64,000 bases of DNA from Achatina immaculata (taxonomy: Eukaryota; Mollusca; Gastropoda; Stylommatophora; Achatinidae): contig CM019713.1 in assembly GCA_009760885.1 (NCBI GenBank), positions 4,705,531 through 4,769,530 on the forward strand, read 5' to 3'. The notes under the pieces are model-generated. The model did no database searches and was not told the DNA's origin. It saw nothing but the letters and a program-made list of their open reading frames with translations. Positions 12,060-23,124 of this stretch are shown piece by piece (the first letter of the stretch is position 1; each line of letters begins with the position of its first letter). Made by a program: the position numbers and the translations under genes.

Positions 12060-12625
12060 AAAATGTTTTTTGGATCATCATCATCACTGCATTCCAAACA
12101 AATCCATTTCGATCCGTTTCCTTGTGGGATTAATCACAAAACAAGTATAAGTGATTTGACCACATAATCCTCTACTGCGCCGGCAGGTCAAGCAAGATAC
12201 TGATACCAACACTAAATGGCGTGTACGTCTCAGTAATAAGATACAAGGTTAGCTTTACCTTATACGTAGGAACTGAAAACATCAAACATAAACAATCAGA
12301 GCTGATTACAAAACAACAGCAACAACATGGAATGCATTTCGTTTATGACAAACAATAATAAATACACCTTTGGAACCAATGGTCACACAAGGAGACTCAA
12401 GAACAATACATAAACAATTGGCAGCAGTTCGGGGACAGGCAATATTGGGAGGATATATGTGGACAAATGTATCATAAATATTGATAAACTCGACAACGAG
12501 TGCTCAATTTCGGGCCAGCAACATTAAACACTTTTCTGCCTTCAACGATACAACTACTCTCCTGGGACCTTCTCCTTCACCTTATCTTAGCGATAATGTG
12601 ATCCGCCAACTACCAAGGCAAGTAC
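12060..12625. other. No recognisable feature
   Basis: No repeat or coding signature. Confidence 0.4.
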
Positions 12626-12629
12626 TTAC

Positions 12630-12698
12630 GTAGATCCAGGACTTGTCGGGATCAATACGCTCCAGCCAACCATCGAACGCCAAGACCAACTCTCAGGA
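12630..12698 (-). other. Possible exon with strong splice sites (unassigned)
   Basis: On the minus strand a good acceptor (long T/GT tract, then GCTTTCTCAG, AG at 12700-12699) and a consensus donor (CTAC|GTAAGTAC, GT at 12629-12628) bound 69 nt. One frame is open from the acceptor (PESWSWRSMVGWSVLIPTS). A second (LVLAFDGWLERIDPDKSWIY) looks more protein-like but needs an acceptor 9 nt further in, because of a TGA. The gene is not recognised. Same strand as the possible exon at 11783-11921. Confidence 0.3.
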
Positions 12699-13028
12699 CT
12701 GAGAAAGCAAACGACACACACAAAAAAAAAGCCAAAACCCTATATCTTGGCGCCGCCCCCCCCCCCCGCACCCCACACCCGCTGAGTACAAGATATCAGA
12801 CATTGGAATACCCTGGTAATACAAATGTACTTTCGGGTGATATTTCCACTTATCCCCCCTCCCATCCCCACCCCCCCCGACTTAGAGAAAACTTTCGTCG
12901 TAACAGGGACGTGGGGTGAGAGGAGTGACAAAAATTCGAAACAAATTACGGAGCAAATTGCAGGGCTACGCGGTGACAGTAGGATGTCGAAAGCAATTTT
13001 TTTTCCTCTCCTTCGGTGCAGTCGGAGT

Positions 13029-13372
13029 CGGAAGAAATGTATCATTTATGGAGTCGGAAGATATGTATCATTTATGGAGTCAGAAGAAATGTATCATTTA
13101 TGGAGTCGGAAGAAGTGTATCATTTATGGAGTCGGAAGAAATGTATCATTTATGGAGTCGGAAGAAATGTATCATTTATGGAGTCGGAAGAAATGTATCA
13201 TTTATGGAGTCGGAAGAAGTGTATCATTCATGGAGTCGGAAGAAGTGTATCATTCATGGAGTCGGAAGAAGTGTATCATTCATGGAGTCGGAAGAAATGT
13301 ATCATTCATGGAGTCGAAAGAAATGTATCATTTATGGAGTCGGAAGAAATGTATCATTTATGGAGTCTGAAT
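13029..13372. repeat. 26-bp minisatellite, ~13 copies
   Basis: The unit is GAGTCGGAAGAAATGTATCATTTATG in approximate form, with variants (AAGTGTATCATTCATG in the middle block, one ATATG unit). 26 is not a multiple of 3 and none of the frames contains a stop, so three overlapping ORFs with a 26-residue period run through it. Middle units with CATTCATG form a contiguous sub-block (about 13220-13310), showing local homogenisation. Confidence 0.95.
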
Positions 13373-13857
13373 TAGGTTGCAGAAAGGTGTAAACAGAGTC
13401 TCAAACAATTCTGGGTGAAGTCTGAGTCAGCAGAAATACAGCCTGAATGAAAGAGGAGTCCCAAAAGCAGTAAGAATAAGGAAGAAGGTGGGGGGGGGGG
13501 GAAAGGGGGAATGGGTGAGGAATCTGAATTCAAAGTATGGTGTACCATCTCCAGAGTTCTGAATAATTGAATCTTTTACGGTTTTGACGATATAAATGCC
13601 GCCATTTGCTCCAGTGTACCCTAAATGGCGAAAGGAGTGCCTACTTCCACTCGAACCTGACCAAAGGAGTACAGGATATGGCGTACCTCGTGATCATACT
13701 GGTCTGTCTGTTCAAAGAGCTGAAGAAGGTCAAAGCAGCCTCTACTTCCATTGAATGCTGCACCTGTGTTAAGCGCCACAACATGCACTGCAGAAGAATT
13801 CACATTTGTCGTCAAGCAGGCGAGGCAGAACAACAAACAATATTAACGTCGTGAAGT
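13373..13857. other. No recognisable feature (contains poly-G near 13490)
   Basis: Mixed sequence with a ~12-nt G run at 13490-13501. The small ORFs show no family signature. Confidence 0.4.
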
Positions 13858-13941
13858 CAGTTGTTGTTGTTGTTGTCGCTGCTGTTGCTGGTGATGCTGC
13901 TGCTGCTGTTGTCGTCGTCGTCGTTGTTGTTGTTGTTGTTG

Positions 13942-13978
<37 letters not shown>

Positions 13979-13980
13979 AT
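13858..13980. repeat. (GTT)n / (GCT)n trinucleotide repeat
   Basis: GTTGTTGTT with GCTGCT and GTCGTC interruptions, ending in ~20 uninterrupted GTT units. Poly-Val/Leu and poly-Gln/Thr/Asn frames result and are not genes. Confidence 0.95.
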
Positions 13981-14029
13981 ATGCCCCTGAAAATGTGAGC
14001 AAGATGTTTGTCGCAGTCTATGTGGAAAA

Positions 14030-14303
14030 AAGTGCTGAGATACAAGCATAGTGCCAGATATGGTGTACGTTATGGAGGTTACTTTTGCAGACCCGGAGAG
14101 GGGGAATGGGTGAAGGGAAGAGCTGCAATGCTTCTTTACAGACTCCACCGACGTGGGAATAATAGCAATCCCTGTCCAGTTAATCAGGCTTAGCCGGTTA
14201 CTAGGGTCATCAGCGGACAGATGGGAGAGGGTCTTGATCAGCTTTGTTTCATCAACCCCATGCTGACCGTTACTTCGGACTGCTTTTCAGGCACATAAGC
14301 AGA
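14030..14303 (+). repeat. Dispersed repeat R1, copy b (diverged)
   Basis: Shares CAATGCTTCTTTACAGACTC, CAATCCCTGTCCAGTTAATC and GAGAGGGTCTTGATCAGCTT with the other R1 copies. It is shorter and more diverged, and has lost the distal end. Confidence 0.75.
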
Positions 14304-14317
14304 GATTAAACATTCAG

Positions 14318-14745
14318 TCAGTCATTTGCATGTCCCTTGCGGAACTTTGCCTCCTTACCAGCTCTCCTGTAGGCCTCTCGGTTGTAGGCAAATGACCTGC
14401 TGCTGATGCATCCATTTGCAGATTACCAACTGTGTCTTGCAGCCGTCTTCGCCTTGGCCTTCCTCTCTTTCTTTTTCCCATTATGTGTCCTTCCAAGATG
14501 GTCTTCTCTAAATTCTCATGACGTTTAATGTGTCCAAAATATTTAAGTTTTCTCTGTTTAATCTTCCTCACTATTACGTTCTTGTATTATGGATATATTT
14601 GTTCTTTTTGTGTGTGTGTATGTCCATGATATTTGAAGAACTCTTCTGTAGCATTTACATTCAAAGGCATTTATGTATTTCTCAGCAGTTTTGTTAAGCG
14701 TCCAGGACTCACAGGCATATGTTGCAATGATTACATGATTTAAAT
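14318..14745 (-). mobile_element. 5'-truncated LINE family B with 14-bp target duplication
   Basis: The C-terminal end of a LINE polyprotein on the minus strand: YACESWTLNKTAEKYINAFE, CYRRVLQISW, then a frameshift near 14565, then KYFGHIKRHENLEKTILEG, GKRKRGRPRR and a stop, ending in an ATGACTGACTGA-type tail. The perfect 14-bp direct repeat GATTAAACATTCAG flanks it (14304-14317 and 14746-14759), so this is a genuine target-primed insertion of a 428-bp truncated copy. It is the longest of six family-B copies in the window. Confidence 0.93.
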
Positions 14746-14828
14746 GATTAAACATTCAGCCACATTAATATCTGGTTAAGTTTCTGTGCGACGAGTATGG
14801 AATCATGTATACATGGAAAACCAGAGCT

Positions 14829-15067
14829 CATATCAGTGCCATGCCGATAGGCATAGGCAGTTATCTCTCTCCATCTCGCTCGATCTTCTGTGTCTCCAAT
14901 CAATTCAGTTGTTTTCACACCAAACCATGCAGTCAGGCCATCCAGGTATGTCTGTCTTCTTCTTCGCCCTCTCTGTCTTTTGCCATTTATCTTTCCAGTC
15001 ATAATCAATTTTTCGAGTCCTTCATGTCTGCTGATGTGTCCGAGAACAACAACAACAAAAAATAAGG
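14829..15067 (-). mobile_element. 5'-truncated LINE family C with target duplication
   Basis: On the minus strand it encodes LGHISRHEGLEKLIMTGKIN, GKRQRGRRRR, YLDGLTAWFGVKTTEL, DTEDRARWREITAYAYRHGT and a stop: the C-terminus of a LINE reverse transcriptase related to but distinct from family B. The direct repeat AAACCAGAGCT (14818-14828 and 15068-15078; longer if one A indel is allowed) flanks it. Confidence 0.9.
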
Positions 15068-15214
15068 AAACCAGAGCTGCAGAGTCGAAGTGAAAGGCCA
15101 TTTTACACGGAGAAAGACTGTGAAGAAATTTAGTATTCAGAACAGAGTATGAGTCGCGCTGGTCGAAAATGGAAGAGCCAGAGTCGTTTTTGTCTATCTC
15201 AGTGGAAATGAAAG

Positions 15215-15545
15215 TATGATATTCTTTACAGCCGATGCAGGGAAAGTATCGAGGCAGACATCGTACTGAATTGGGAGCCGGTTATGACAACTAATTTTTT
15301 TTTTCTTCAGCCCTGTCTGGAGCTTCAAAATAAAACCCGCATGGGGGGTGTGCAATACTTCTTCATCAGACTCCACCGCCAATGGGTCTATGGCAATCCC
15401 GTCCCCCATTAAGCCAAGCTAGTCGTGTTACTAGGGGTAGCAATGGAGAGGTGGGGCAGTGTCTTGATCAGCTATGGTTCGTCAACCCTGAGGGTAACAT
15501 GTCAGTTATGGGGTCGCTGACTGCCAAGTCGGGCAGCGTCTTCGA
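15215..15545 (+). repeat. Dispersed repeat R1, copy c
   Basis: Shares TTTACAGCCGATGC, GGGAGCCGGTTATG, GCAATACTTCTTCATCAGAC, GGAGAGGTGGGGCAGTGTC and TATGGTTCGTCAACCCTGA with the family. A T-run of ~10 interrupts it near 15295. Confidence 0.82.
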
Positions 15546-15554
15546 CCCCACACA

Positions 15555-15735
15555 GTCAGAATTTCTACCCCAGACAATCAGAATTTTTACTTCAGACAGT
15601 CAGAATTTCTACCTCAGACGGTCAGAATTTCTACCTCAGAAGGTCATAATTTATACCTCAGACAGTCAGAATTTCGACACCAGACAGTCAAAATTTCGAT
15701 CCCAGTCAGAATTTCGACCCCAGACAGGTTATGTG
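15555..15735. repeat. ~22-bp minisatellite, ~8 copies
   Basis: The unit is CAGACAGTCAGAATTTCTACCT with variants, one shortened. It begins inside or directly at the 3' edge of R1 copy c. Confidence 0.85.
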
Positions 15736-16294
15736 AGGTCGGACTTGACAGAAATGTATTATTTCCAAAGGAGTCGGAATTGGAATGGGATAGCGAAAAA
15801 AAAATGTTTGAACTGGAATGAATCGTTTAGCGTACAGTCCTGATAAAAATTATGAGTGTAAACTTATGCTGGGAAACCAAGAAAACTTAACATAAAACAA
15901 AACATAGCTCTAGTAAGCTCTAGGAGTGACATAGCTACAAGCAGAATCGCACAAATATAAAGCAAACTAAATCCTGACATTCAGTGAAAGAGATGCTTAA
16001 ACGCTTCAAGATAGAAACAGTCACATCGCGATTATGGCAAGTATAGTACACGTATAGTAAATATGACAAAGAAAAGACACATACAGCCTGTGATAGTATG
16101 ATATTCAGTTTGTTGAAATAAACACTCAAAGAACACTTCATTCTTCCTGTGTTTTCTATGAGCGGTAAAGAGATCCACCGTCGGTTTGCTGGGCCAGTCG
16201 CGGTTTGAAGGCAAAATTTAACCCCAGGGAGCTGTGCGAGTCCAGTTAGCCACAATGTCATCTTCAGTGGAGACTGACGATGATACTGAGAACT
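15736..16294. other. No recognisable feature
   Basis: Minus-strand open stretch 15935-16261 shows no family signature and no splice context that I trust. Confidence 0.4.
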
Positions 16295-16870
16295 GATGCA
16301 ATAAAGCGAATCAGGTCATTGGACAAATGACACCTTTACTGAAAAACAAATTCATCACAGCTGAAACAAAAAGAGCACTGTACAGCACAATTTTCCTCCT
16401 AGCTATCAATGTCAAACATGGACACTAACAGTCAAAAACATAAGGAGAATCATCGCGACAGAAATGAGATATTTAAGGAGAATACTAAATGTGACAAGAA
16501 GAGACCACATATGAAATACTAAATGTGACAAGAAGAGACCACATATGAAATGAGGCAAGCAGGGCAAAGGTTGGAGTAACATCAGTATTACACTACATCC
16601 AGAAACAGCAAGTCAACTAGCTTGGCCACGTTACACGGCTACCGCCAGACAGTATACCACAAGATAAAATTCACACTAAGATCTGTAGGTAAACAGAGGA
16701 AGAGGCCGCCCATGCAAGAGATGGAGGAGATTACAGAAACCTTAAAATATCCCATTATACGAAGAACACCGCCCAACCCTATCGAGACGTCTATTTGTCC
16801 CTTCAACACCGACATATGAGGAGGCAGACACGACAAGACAAGAACACTTTATAAAAAACTCAGGGAAAGA
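16295..16870 (+). mobile_element. LINE family E, 3' end, copy 1
   Basis: Collinear with 27585-28130. Fragments of a LINE C-terminus in broken frames: CNKANQVIGQMTPLLKNKF, ETKRALYSTIFLLAI, EMRYLRRILNVTRRDH, VTSVLHYIQKQQVN, LGHVTRLPPDSIP. A 34-bp exact tandem duplication (ATACTAAATGTGACAAGAAG unit) sits at about 16483-16550. The shared 3' UTR ends TTTGTCC.TTC.ACACCGA...ATGAGGAGG. Confidence 0.82.
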
Positions 16871-17080
16871 TACTCAGGTTAACACTGCGTCCGTTATATG
16901 GGCTTGCAAACTGTAAAATAAACGGTACATATGATGTAACATTAATAAAACAGAACGGCTTTGAAGGTACAAATCATCTTTCAGTTGCGCTTAACACCTT
17001 CACACATATGTAGCAGCTACGCTATCCCATCATCCGCATACCCCTAAGTTACCACCCTTCTCTAGTTACCATGAAACTGG

Positions 17081-17103
17081 CCCATGAACAACAACAACAC
17101 AAC

Positions 17104-17137
<34 letters not shown>

Positions 17138-17145
17138 AAAACCTC
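17081..17145. repeat. (AAC)n microsatellite
   Basis: ACAACAACAAC repeats with one ACG interruption. Confidence 0.95.
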
Positions 17146-17924
17146 GCTTGCTAAAACCTGGTCTCTTCATTATTTTCTCTTATTGCCTCCCCTTTTTCTC
17201 TGTTTCCACTGTTTATTTTCCCTTAACATGAAATGCAACTCCACCAGAGCTGGGAAGAAAATAACAAATAAAAATTGTGCGTGCGTGTCTATAATTCAAT
17301 ATCATATTAATCTCGTTTTCTTAATAAATTATAGGCTTTCAAATTTCAGCGTCGCGTGCGTGATAGCAGTTGGCAAACTACGAAATGGAGTTGGGGGGGG
17401 GGGGGGGGGGAATTACACATATACAAAAAAAAACACTGAAGAAAAGAAGAGGAAATACTCGCAACATTTTAATATCTAATAAAGACGAGATTGCTATAAC
17501 GAAAGTTATAACCGGAACGTGTAGGAAGAATTTAAAAAATAAATAGCTTGATCGACGAAGAAAAACCAATAGAAGAAAGAATTATATTTCATAATGAGAA
17601 CAAGATAGAAAGCCAGGCAAAGTAAATATATGTTTAAAAAAAACTGACATGCGCGTTCCTCAAATATACGCAGACTTTTTCTGGGTATTTGCCTAAATTC
17701 CTCCATCTTAAGCTCATGGTTTATATGGCTCTTCTGCTACAGGGCCTCAGGCATCAAGTGCCTTTTTTTTTCGAGTAGACGAAATTCCTCTCCAGTTCAA
17801 TGGCACTGAGGGGCCTTTCTCGTTCGATCCATTACGCTGCAAGTTCTCAAAAATCTTTCTCTGTGGGGTTTTAGGTTTATTATTTTTTTCAGTTTCTTTT
17901 TCACAAGTCTTCATTTTCCTCAGC
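17146..17924. other. No recognisable feature (poly-G at ~17393-17410)
   Basis: AT-rich sequence with one long G run and no coding signature. Confidence 0.4.
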
Positions 17925-18385
17925 TATGTTTCTAAAGGTGTCTTGCTTTTCCTCAGCTATGTTTCTAAAGGTGCTTTGCTTTTCCTCAGCTATGTTTCTA
18001 AAGGTGTCTTGCTTTTCCTCAGCTATGTTTCTAAAGGTGCCTTGCTTTTCCTCAGTTATGTTTCTAAAGGTGCCTTGCTTTTCCTTTCCTCAGCTGTGTT
18101 TCTAAAGGTGTCTTGCTTTTCCTCAGCTATGTTTCTAAAGGTGTCTTGCTTTTCCTCAGCTATGTTTCTAAAGGTGTCTTGCTTTTCCTCAGTTATGTTT
18201 CTAAAGGTGGCTTGTTTTTTCTCAGCTATGTTTCTAAAGGTGTCCTGCTTTTCCTCAACTACGTTTCTAAATGTGTCTTGCTTTTCCTCAAACATGTCTC
18301 TAAAGGTGCCTTGCTTTTCCTCAGCTATGTTTCTAAAGGTGTCTTGCTTTTTCTCAACTATGTTTCTAAAGGTGTCTTCCTTTTA
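17925..18385. repeat. 33-bp minisatellite, ~14 copies
   Basis: The unit reads CTCAGCTATGTTTCTAAAGG then TGTCTTGCTTTTC. 33 is a multiple of 3, so both strands keep an 11-residue repeat (LLFLSYVSKGV on plus; EEKQDTFRNIA on minus). One copy carries a 5-bp CTTTC insertion near 18086, shifting the plus frame. Copies decay toward the right edge. No start, splice or flanking coding context supports a real protein. Confidence 0.95.
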
Positions 18386-19088
18386 TTTCGGTGTTATATT
18401 TAACATGCCTTCTAGTGTCTTCCCCTCCTATATTTATATTTTCAAAACTTGTCTATTCTCAGAGTTTTGTTTATTTCATTTTTTTACATGCCTCCTTTTC
18501 CTGGATTCGTAATTTTCTTTTCTTTTAGAAACTTCGTTTCTCAAGATTTACATTTTTAACCTAACTTCCTCTTCTAGAGTTTATAACTGTAGAACATAAT
18601 ACATTTTAATATTTCTCCACTGTCTTTTCTTTTATGTTTGTTTATGTGTCTACCAAAAGCATCATTACAACATAAATAAAAATAAACCAAAACAACAGTA
18701 CTCTTCTGATTTGTTCAAAAGGCTTATAAAACGTATTATCTAATAGGTGCGTTTCACACTTCCAATATTCATGCAATGAGCATGGAAACACATAGGAAAA
18801 AAAAATACACGCGTGTATTTTTCTTCATAATAAGATATCTGCCTTCGTAATTAGACGTTTAAAATGTAAGGATTAAAACAAACACAAGAAATCAGAAAAA
18901 GAAATAGGACTGTTAAAAATTACTGAATTACCATACTCGAAACATCACCAAGGAACGATGAAAGCACGGTTACACAAAGCAACATCTATTTTTTTTCATA
19001 AAAGTGGTCATTTTCTCGTCTACCTAAAATGAAACCACGTGTAGATTGACAGTGCATGTTTATCTCAGCTATTACCAACACAACCAGG
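18386..19088. other. No recognisable feature
   Basis: AT-rich, nothing recognised. Confidence 0.45.
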
Positions 19089-19089
19089 C

Positions 19090-19445
19090 ATACATCTCTC
19101 ATATGAAGGACTGTGTCTAGTTTATCGCCCATATATCTATCTTATATCAACGATTTTTTATCTATCACTATTGCACATACAATTGTGCATATATCTCTTA
19201 TACAGATTACTGTTTATCTATCCCTATCGCCCATAAAACCACACATATATCTCTTATATAGACGACTGTTTATCTATCCCTAATCCCCATACACCACGCG
19301 TATATCTCTCATATAGACGACTGTTTATCTATCGCTAATGCCCATAAACCACGCATATATCTCTTATATGAACGACTATTTATCTATCGCTAATGCCCAT
19401 ACACCACGCGTATATCTCTAATATAGACGACTGTTTATCGCTCAT
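19090..19445. repeat. ~59-bp minisatellite, ~6 copies
   Basis: The unit includes CATATATCTCTTATATAGACG, ACTGTTTATCTATC and CTAATGCCCATACACCACG. Later units are closer to each other than the first two. Confidence 0.85.
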
Positions 19446-19544
19446 ACAACCACCTACATTGGCTGTTCGCCTTGACTATCTTACCTATCGCCACATCTAT
19501 TTCTCCCATAAGAAGTTTCAGACATCTCTCAACACCACATAGTC

Positions 19545-19548
<4 letters not shown>

Positions 19549-19580
<32 letters not shown>

Positions 19581-19620
19581 CTCTCCCTCTCTCTACCTCT
19601 CCCTCTCTCTCCAGCGGGGT
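19549..19620. repeat. (CT)n low-complexity tract
   Basis: CTCTCT tract with CTACCTCTCC interruptions. Confidence 0.95.
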
Positions 19621-20366
19621 GCTGTAGAGCGTGCTATCAATTTGCCTTAGTTCATGAGGATCGACATTCTTAGGAAGATTTGCTCTGCACACACAGGCAC
19701 GGCTGTCTTATTTCGTTTTCATTTCCAATTTACTGAAAATTATTCAAGTCTACAGTGTGGCCCACATGTCAGCCTAATTATCACATAATAGCTTCTCTGT
19801 CAACAACGTTATACATCTGCCTCATAATAACCATGGTATTCTGTGTGCCATTTCACCCCCCCCCCCCCCCGGCCCCCTTTTTTTCCCATTTTTCTTACTT
19901 TTTTTCTAAGTTTGATGCTGGTGCTTTGCTTGTTCAACTTATTTTTTCTTTTTTTTACATTGGATATCACGCAGCTGTATAAGATAGTTCATAAGACCAC
20001 GCGAAACAAGCGCAAGACTAACATATAACCAAATAACAACGTCAAATTAGCGAAGATAGAAACGCTGACACCAGTATTGAAGCACCGCCGGGAATAGCTT
20101 TCGCCATTACTTTTTTTTCCAGTTGACAACTGAGTCTAAGATGACACTTTTCTATTTCTGTAAAGGATGGACATTCAGCGGGTATGAAAGTTTACACAAG
20201 GCATGGGAGCCAACGAAGCTATTACTCATGCGACTGTGCAGTTTGTTTTTTTTTGGGGGGGGGGGGGGAGAAAGTGACTGCAAATTTTCAAATCCAGAAG
20301 TATCTGTAACAGCAGCTGCAGCAGCAGCAGTAGCAGTAGTAGTAATAATAGTAGTTGTAGTGGTGA
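19621..20366. other. No gene seen; poly-C, poly-G and (AGC/AGT)n tracts
   Basis: Contains a C run at ~19855-19870, a G run at ~20256-20268 and an (AGC)n/(AGT)n tract at ~20310-20360. The ORFs have no family signature. Confidence 0.5.
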
Positions 20367-20681
20367 GAGATAAAATAGATGAACCAACTACAACCTGTCT
20401 CATGGGTGATCAGGAAAAGGAGATGGTCATATGCTGGCCACGTGATGAGGAGAAACAGTCAGAAAATCCCAAAACAAGCTATCAAGTAGAACACAGCAGG
20501 CCGAAGAAAAAAGAGGCAGACCACGGGAACTTCTGAAGAGGACATTGTTAAGAGACGCCAAACTAATCGGCATAAAATCCCTTGATGCGGTTGAAAAGCT
20601 CCCCGAAAACAGGGCAAACTGGCGAACTACCTTGGGCGCCCTATGTGACGTTTAACGGAACGGGAAGGATATAAGATATAA
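20367..20681 (+). mobile_element. RTE-like LINE (family A), short 3' end
   Basis: Matches the last ~300 bp of the copy at 58995-59885: CTCATGGGTGATCAG.AAA, GAAACAGTCAGAAAATCCC, AAATCCCTTGATG.GGTTGAA and the terminal GGATATAAGATATAAG. Frame broken. A 7-bp GTAGTGG direct repeat (20357-20363 and 20682-20688) is a possible but weak target duplication. Confidence 0.85.
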
Positions 20682-20689
20682 GTAGTGGG

Positions 20690-20860
20690 GTTGGGGCTGT
20701 CTCCAGAAACAAGACTGACACGGATTCTATGCCCTTCACATAGTCCTCCAGTAGAAGACTCGGTTGTACACATTACTCAGCATACTACGCTGAGGCAAAA
20801 CTATCGCCTCCAAAAGCTGAGAATATTTACTTGCACGGAGAAAGGCACCGGATTATACTT
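20690..20860 (+). repeat. Dispersed repeat R2, copy a
   Basis: Collinear with 29190-29385: CTCCAGAAACAAGACTG, CTCCAGTAGAAGACTCGG, ACTACGCTGAGG, GAGAATATTTACTTGCACGG. Follows the end of a family-A LINE. Confidence 0.8.
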
Positions 20861-21029
20861 GAACATTTGGCTGTGGTTATGGTGGTTATAGTTATAACAC
20901 TACTATTAATAAAATCAATAACTTTTTTTTTATCGCTGTAATCGAAGATAGCTTGGCAGAAAGAGACAGAAGACATGGATGTGCAAGACCATGGACAAAA
21001 CAAGACGAAACCCTAAATCCTGCCCACAC

Positions 21030-21345
21030 AATTCATCAACAGCTAATAATCAATTTAACATCCAATCATCAACAACCAATAATTAATTTATCATTCAACC
21101 ATCAACAACAAATGATCAGTTTATCTTTCAATCATCAACAGCTAATAATCAATTTATCATTCAATCATCAGCAACTAATAATCAACTGATCATTCAATCA
21201 TCAACAGCTAATAATCAATTTATCATTCAATCATCAACAGCTAATAATCAATTTATCATCCACTCACTAACAGCTAATAATCCATTTATCATCCAGTCAC
21301 CAACAGCTGATAATCAACTTATAATCCAATCATCCAGCGAGAAAT
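21030..21345. repeat. 33-bp minisatellite, ~9 copies (unrelated to 17925-18385)
   Basis: The unit is CAACAGCTAATAATCAATTT then ATCATTCAATCAT. AT-rich. The first copies and the last three are the most diverged. Confidence 0.92.
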
Positions 21346-21528
21346 GTGATAAAAGAAAGAAAATTATCACGGTAGCTTAAAACGTAGGATACCACAACAA
21401 ACCCCCCCCCCCAAAAAAAAAAAAAGATCAAATCAAATTATTGCAGAGATTATCTTTCATCAGAGCGTATGTATTGTGGGAACAAACTCGCTACATCCTA
21501 CATAACACGCCGTAATGAAAACCTTTGG

Positions 21529-21629
21529 CCATTCATTCATTTGCATGTCCCTTGCGGAACTTTGCCTCCCTAACAGCACTCCTGTATGCCTCTCGGTTGT
21601 GACCAAGATTGCCTGCTGCTGATGCATCC
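21529..21629 (-). mobile_element. LINE family B, 101-bp 3' stub with target duplication
   Basis: Last ~100 bp of family B on the minus strand, with the GGATGCATCAGCAGCAGGC start and ATGAATGAAT tail. Flanks AAAACCTTTGG (21518-21528) and AAAACCTTGG (21630-21639) form a target duplication with one indel. Confidence 0.85.
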
Positions 21630-21639
21630 AAAACCTTGG

Positions 21640-21985
21640 ATAGACAGTTCAATATCGTGTTGGATAATCCAGGCTGGGACTGGCTAATTTCTAATCGCCA
21701 TAAAACTGCTAACATTATGATATCAGATGGGAAACTTAAACGATCTGTGGAGGTTTTGCATGAATCCTGCGTGTAAACTAATCGGTTATCTGTGACAACT
21801 GTGTACACATGGAGCACTGGTAAGATATAACCTCTTGTCCAGATATTCAACAATACATGCAAACAAAACACACCATTAAGTTATTTCACATTTACACACA
21901 TTAGTTCCAGCCAAATTAATATGCAAACCACGAACATCGGTTACACAATAACTTTTCACCGAATGTTATGAAAGCACAGCTATGA
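21640..21985. other. No recognisable feature
   Basis: Minus-strand ORF 21533-21871 is largely the LINE stub plus read-through. Confidence 0.4.
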
Positions 21986-21989
21986 TGTG

Positions 21990-22350
21990 TGAGTGAGAGA
22001 AAGAGAAAGTAGAGAGTGAGTGAAAGAGAGACAGTGAGAGAAAGAGATAGCGAAAGAGAGCGAAAGAGAGCGAGAGAGAGAGAGACAGGGAGCGAGAGAG
22101 AAAGAGACCAAGAGAGGGACCAAGCGAGAGAAAGAGAAAGTGAGAAAGAGAGCAAGCGAGAGAGAATGTGAGCCAGAGAAAGAAAGTAAAAGAGAAAATG
22201 AAAGAGAAATTAGAGACGGAGAGAGAGGAGTAAGAGAGGGAGTGAATGGGAGAGAATAAGAGAGAGAAAGTAAGAGAGAGAAGAGTAAGAGAGGGATAGA
22301 GTAAGTGAGAGAATAAGAGAGAGAGAATGAATGAATGAATGAATGAATGA
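21990..22350. repeat. GA-rich tract and (GAAT)n
   Basis: GAGAGA-type low complexity with AAAG/GCGA interruptions, ending in six GAAT units (about 22326-22350) followed by AATCTTTATTTTTAAAGG. The latter looks like the tail of an unidentified retroelement. Confidence 0.85.
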
Positions 22351-22518
22351 ATAATCTTTATTTTTAAAGGGTAAAGAATTGGGCACGCAGGCCCGTCTTA
22401 CACTCTGCCTTTCATCACTCCATCTTTCATTCTTCTCACACACTTGATTTAGTACAAATATACAAATTAAATTAGGAAAAAATATATCAAAAGAGTGTAA
22501 GATTTAACTACTACATTC

Positions 22519-22523
<5 letters not shown>

Positions 22524-22563
<40 letters not shown>
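22524..22563. repeat. (GA)n microsatellite
   Basis: About 20 uninterrupted GA units. Confidence 0.97.
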
Positions 22564-22567
<4 letters not shown>

Positions 22568-23120
22568 TTGCGTGAAAAAGAGGAAGACACAAAACAGAAG
22601 ATTCTTCCATTGGACAGTCTTGGAGCGGAAATGCAGACCAAACTCGATGACGACAATTGTAATAACTTATCATGATGAAAACGTCATCAGCCACGGACAG
22701 GCTGTCTTTAGTCCATCTATCTCGGTAGCTTAGTGGAAAATTCCAAAGTATCGCTCTGAGATAAGGGTGCAGACACTGGTCAACCAATAAGCTTCCACGA
22801 CTAATACCACGTGTCACTATTCCCTGAATCTATCTGCCAGTGAACTTTATTTATCGTGATTTTCAGTCTCCACGAATTTGGTAACAGACACGAAGTAAGA
22901 CATACTGAATTTGTCATTAACAACATTTCAGTTTCGGATCTTTGCATTGCCAGACTGGACTTAAGTCTTAACGGTCTGTGGCAATGTTAATTCAAAATAG
23001 GATATAAAAATAAAAGTCCAGAGCCAAAGTGACGCCCCATAACAAACAACAGCGTCAACGACACGATACCTCTTTTTTTCCAAGAAAATTCTTAGAATAT
23101 ATACCGGTTATATCTTACCA
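22564..23120. other. No recognisable feature
   Basis: Nothing recognised on either strand. Confidence 0.45.
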
Positions 23121-23124
23121 GTGC

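Noticed and set aside
13016..13392. Three overlapping plus-strand ORFs with a 26-residue repeat
   Set aside because: All frames of one 26-bp minisatellite are open; no coding evidence outside the array.
13769..14148. Poly-Gln/Thr/Asn proteins
   Set aside because: Translations of the (GTT)n tract in different frames.
18056..18403. 11-residue repeat proteins on both strands
   Set aside because: Products of a 33-bp minisatellite; open on both strands and ending with the array.
20357..20688. GTAGTGG as target duplication of the family A copy
   Set aside because: Seven bases beside an (AGT)n-rich tract is not enough; noted in the feature as weak only.
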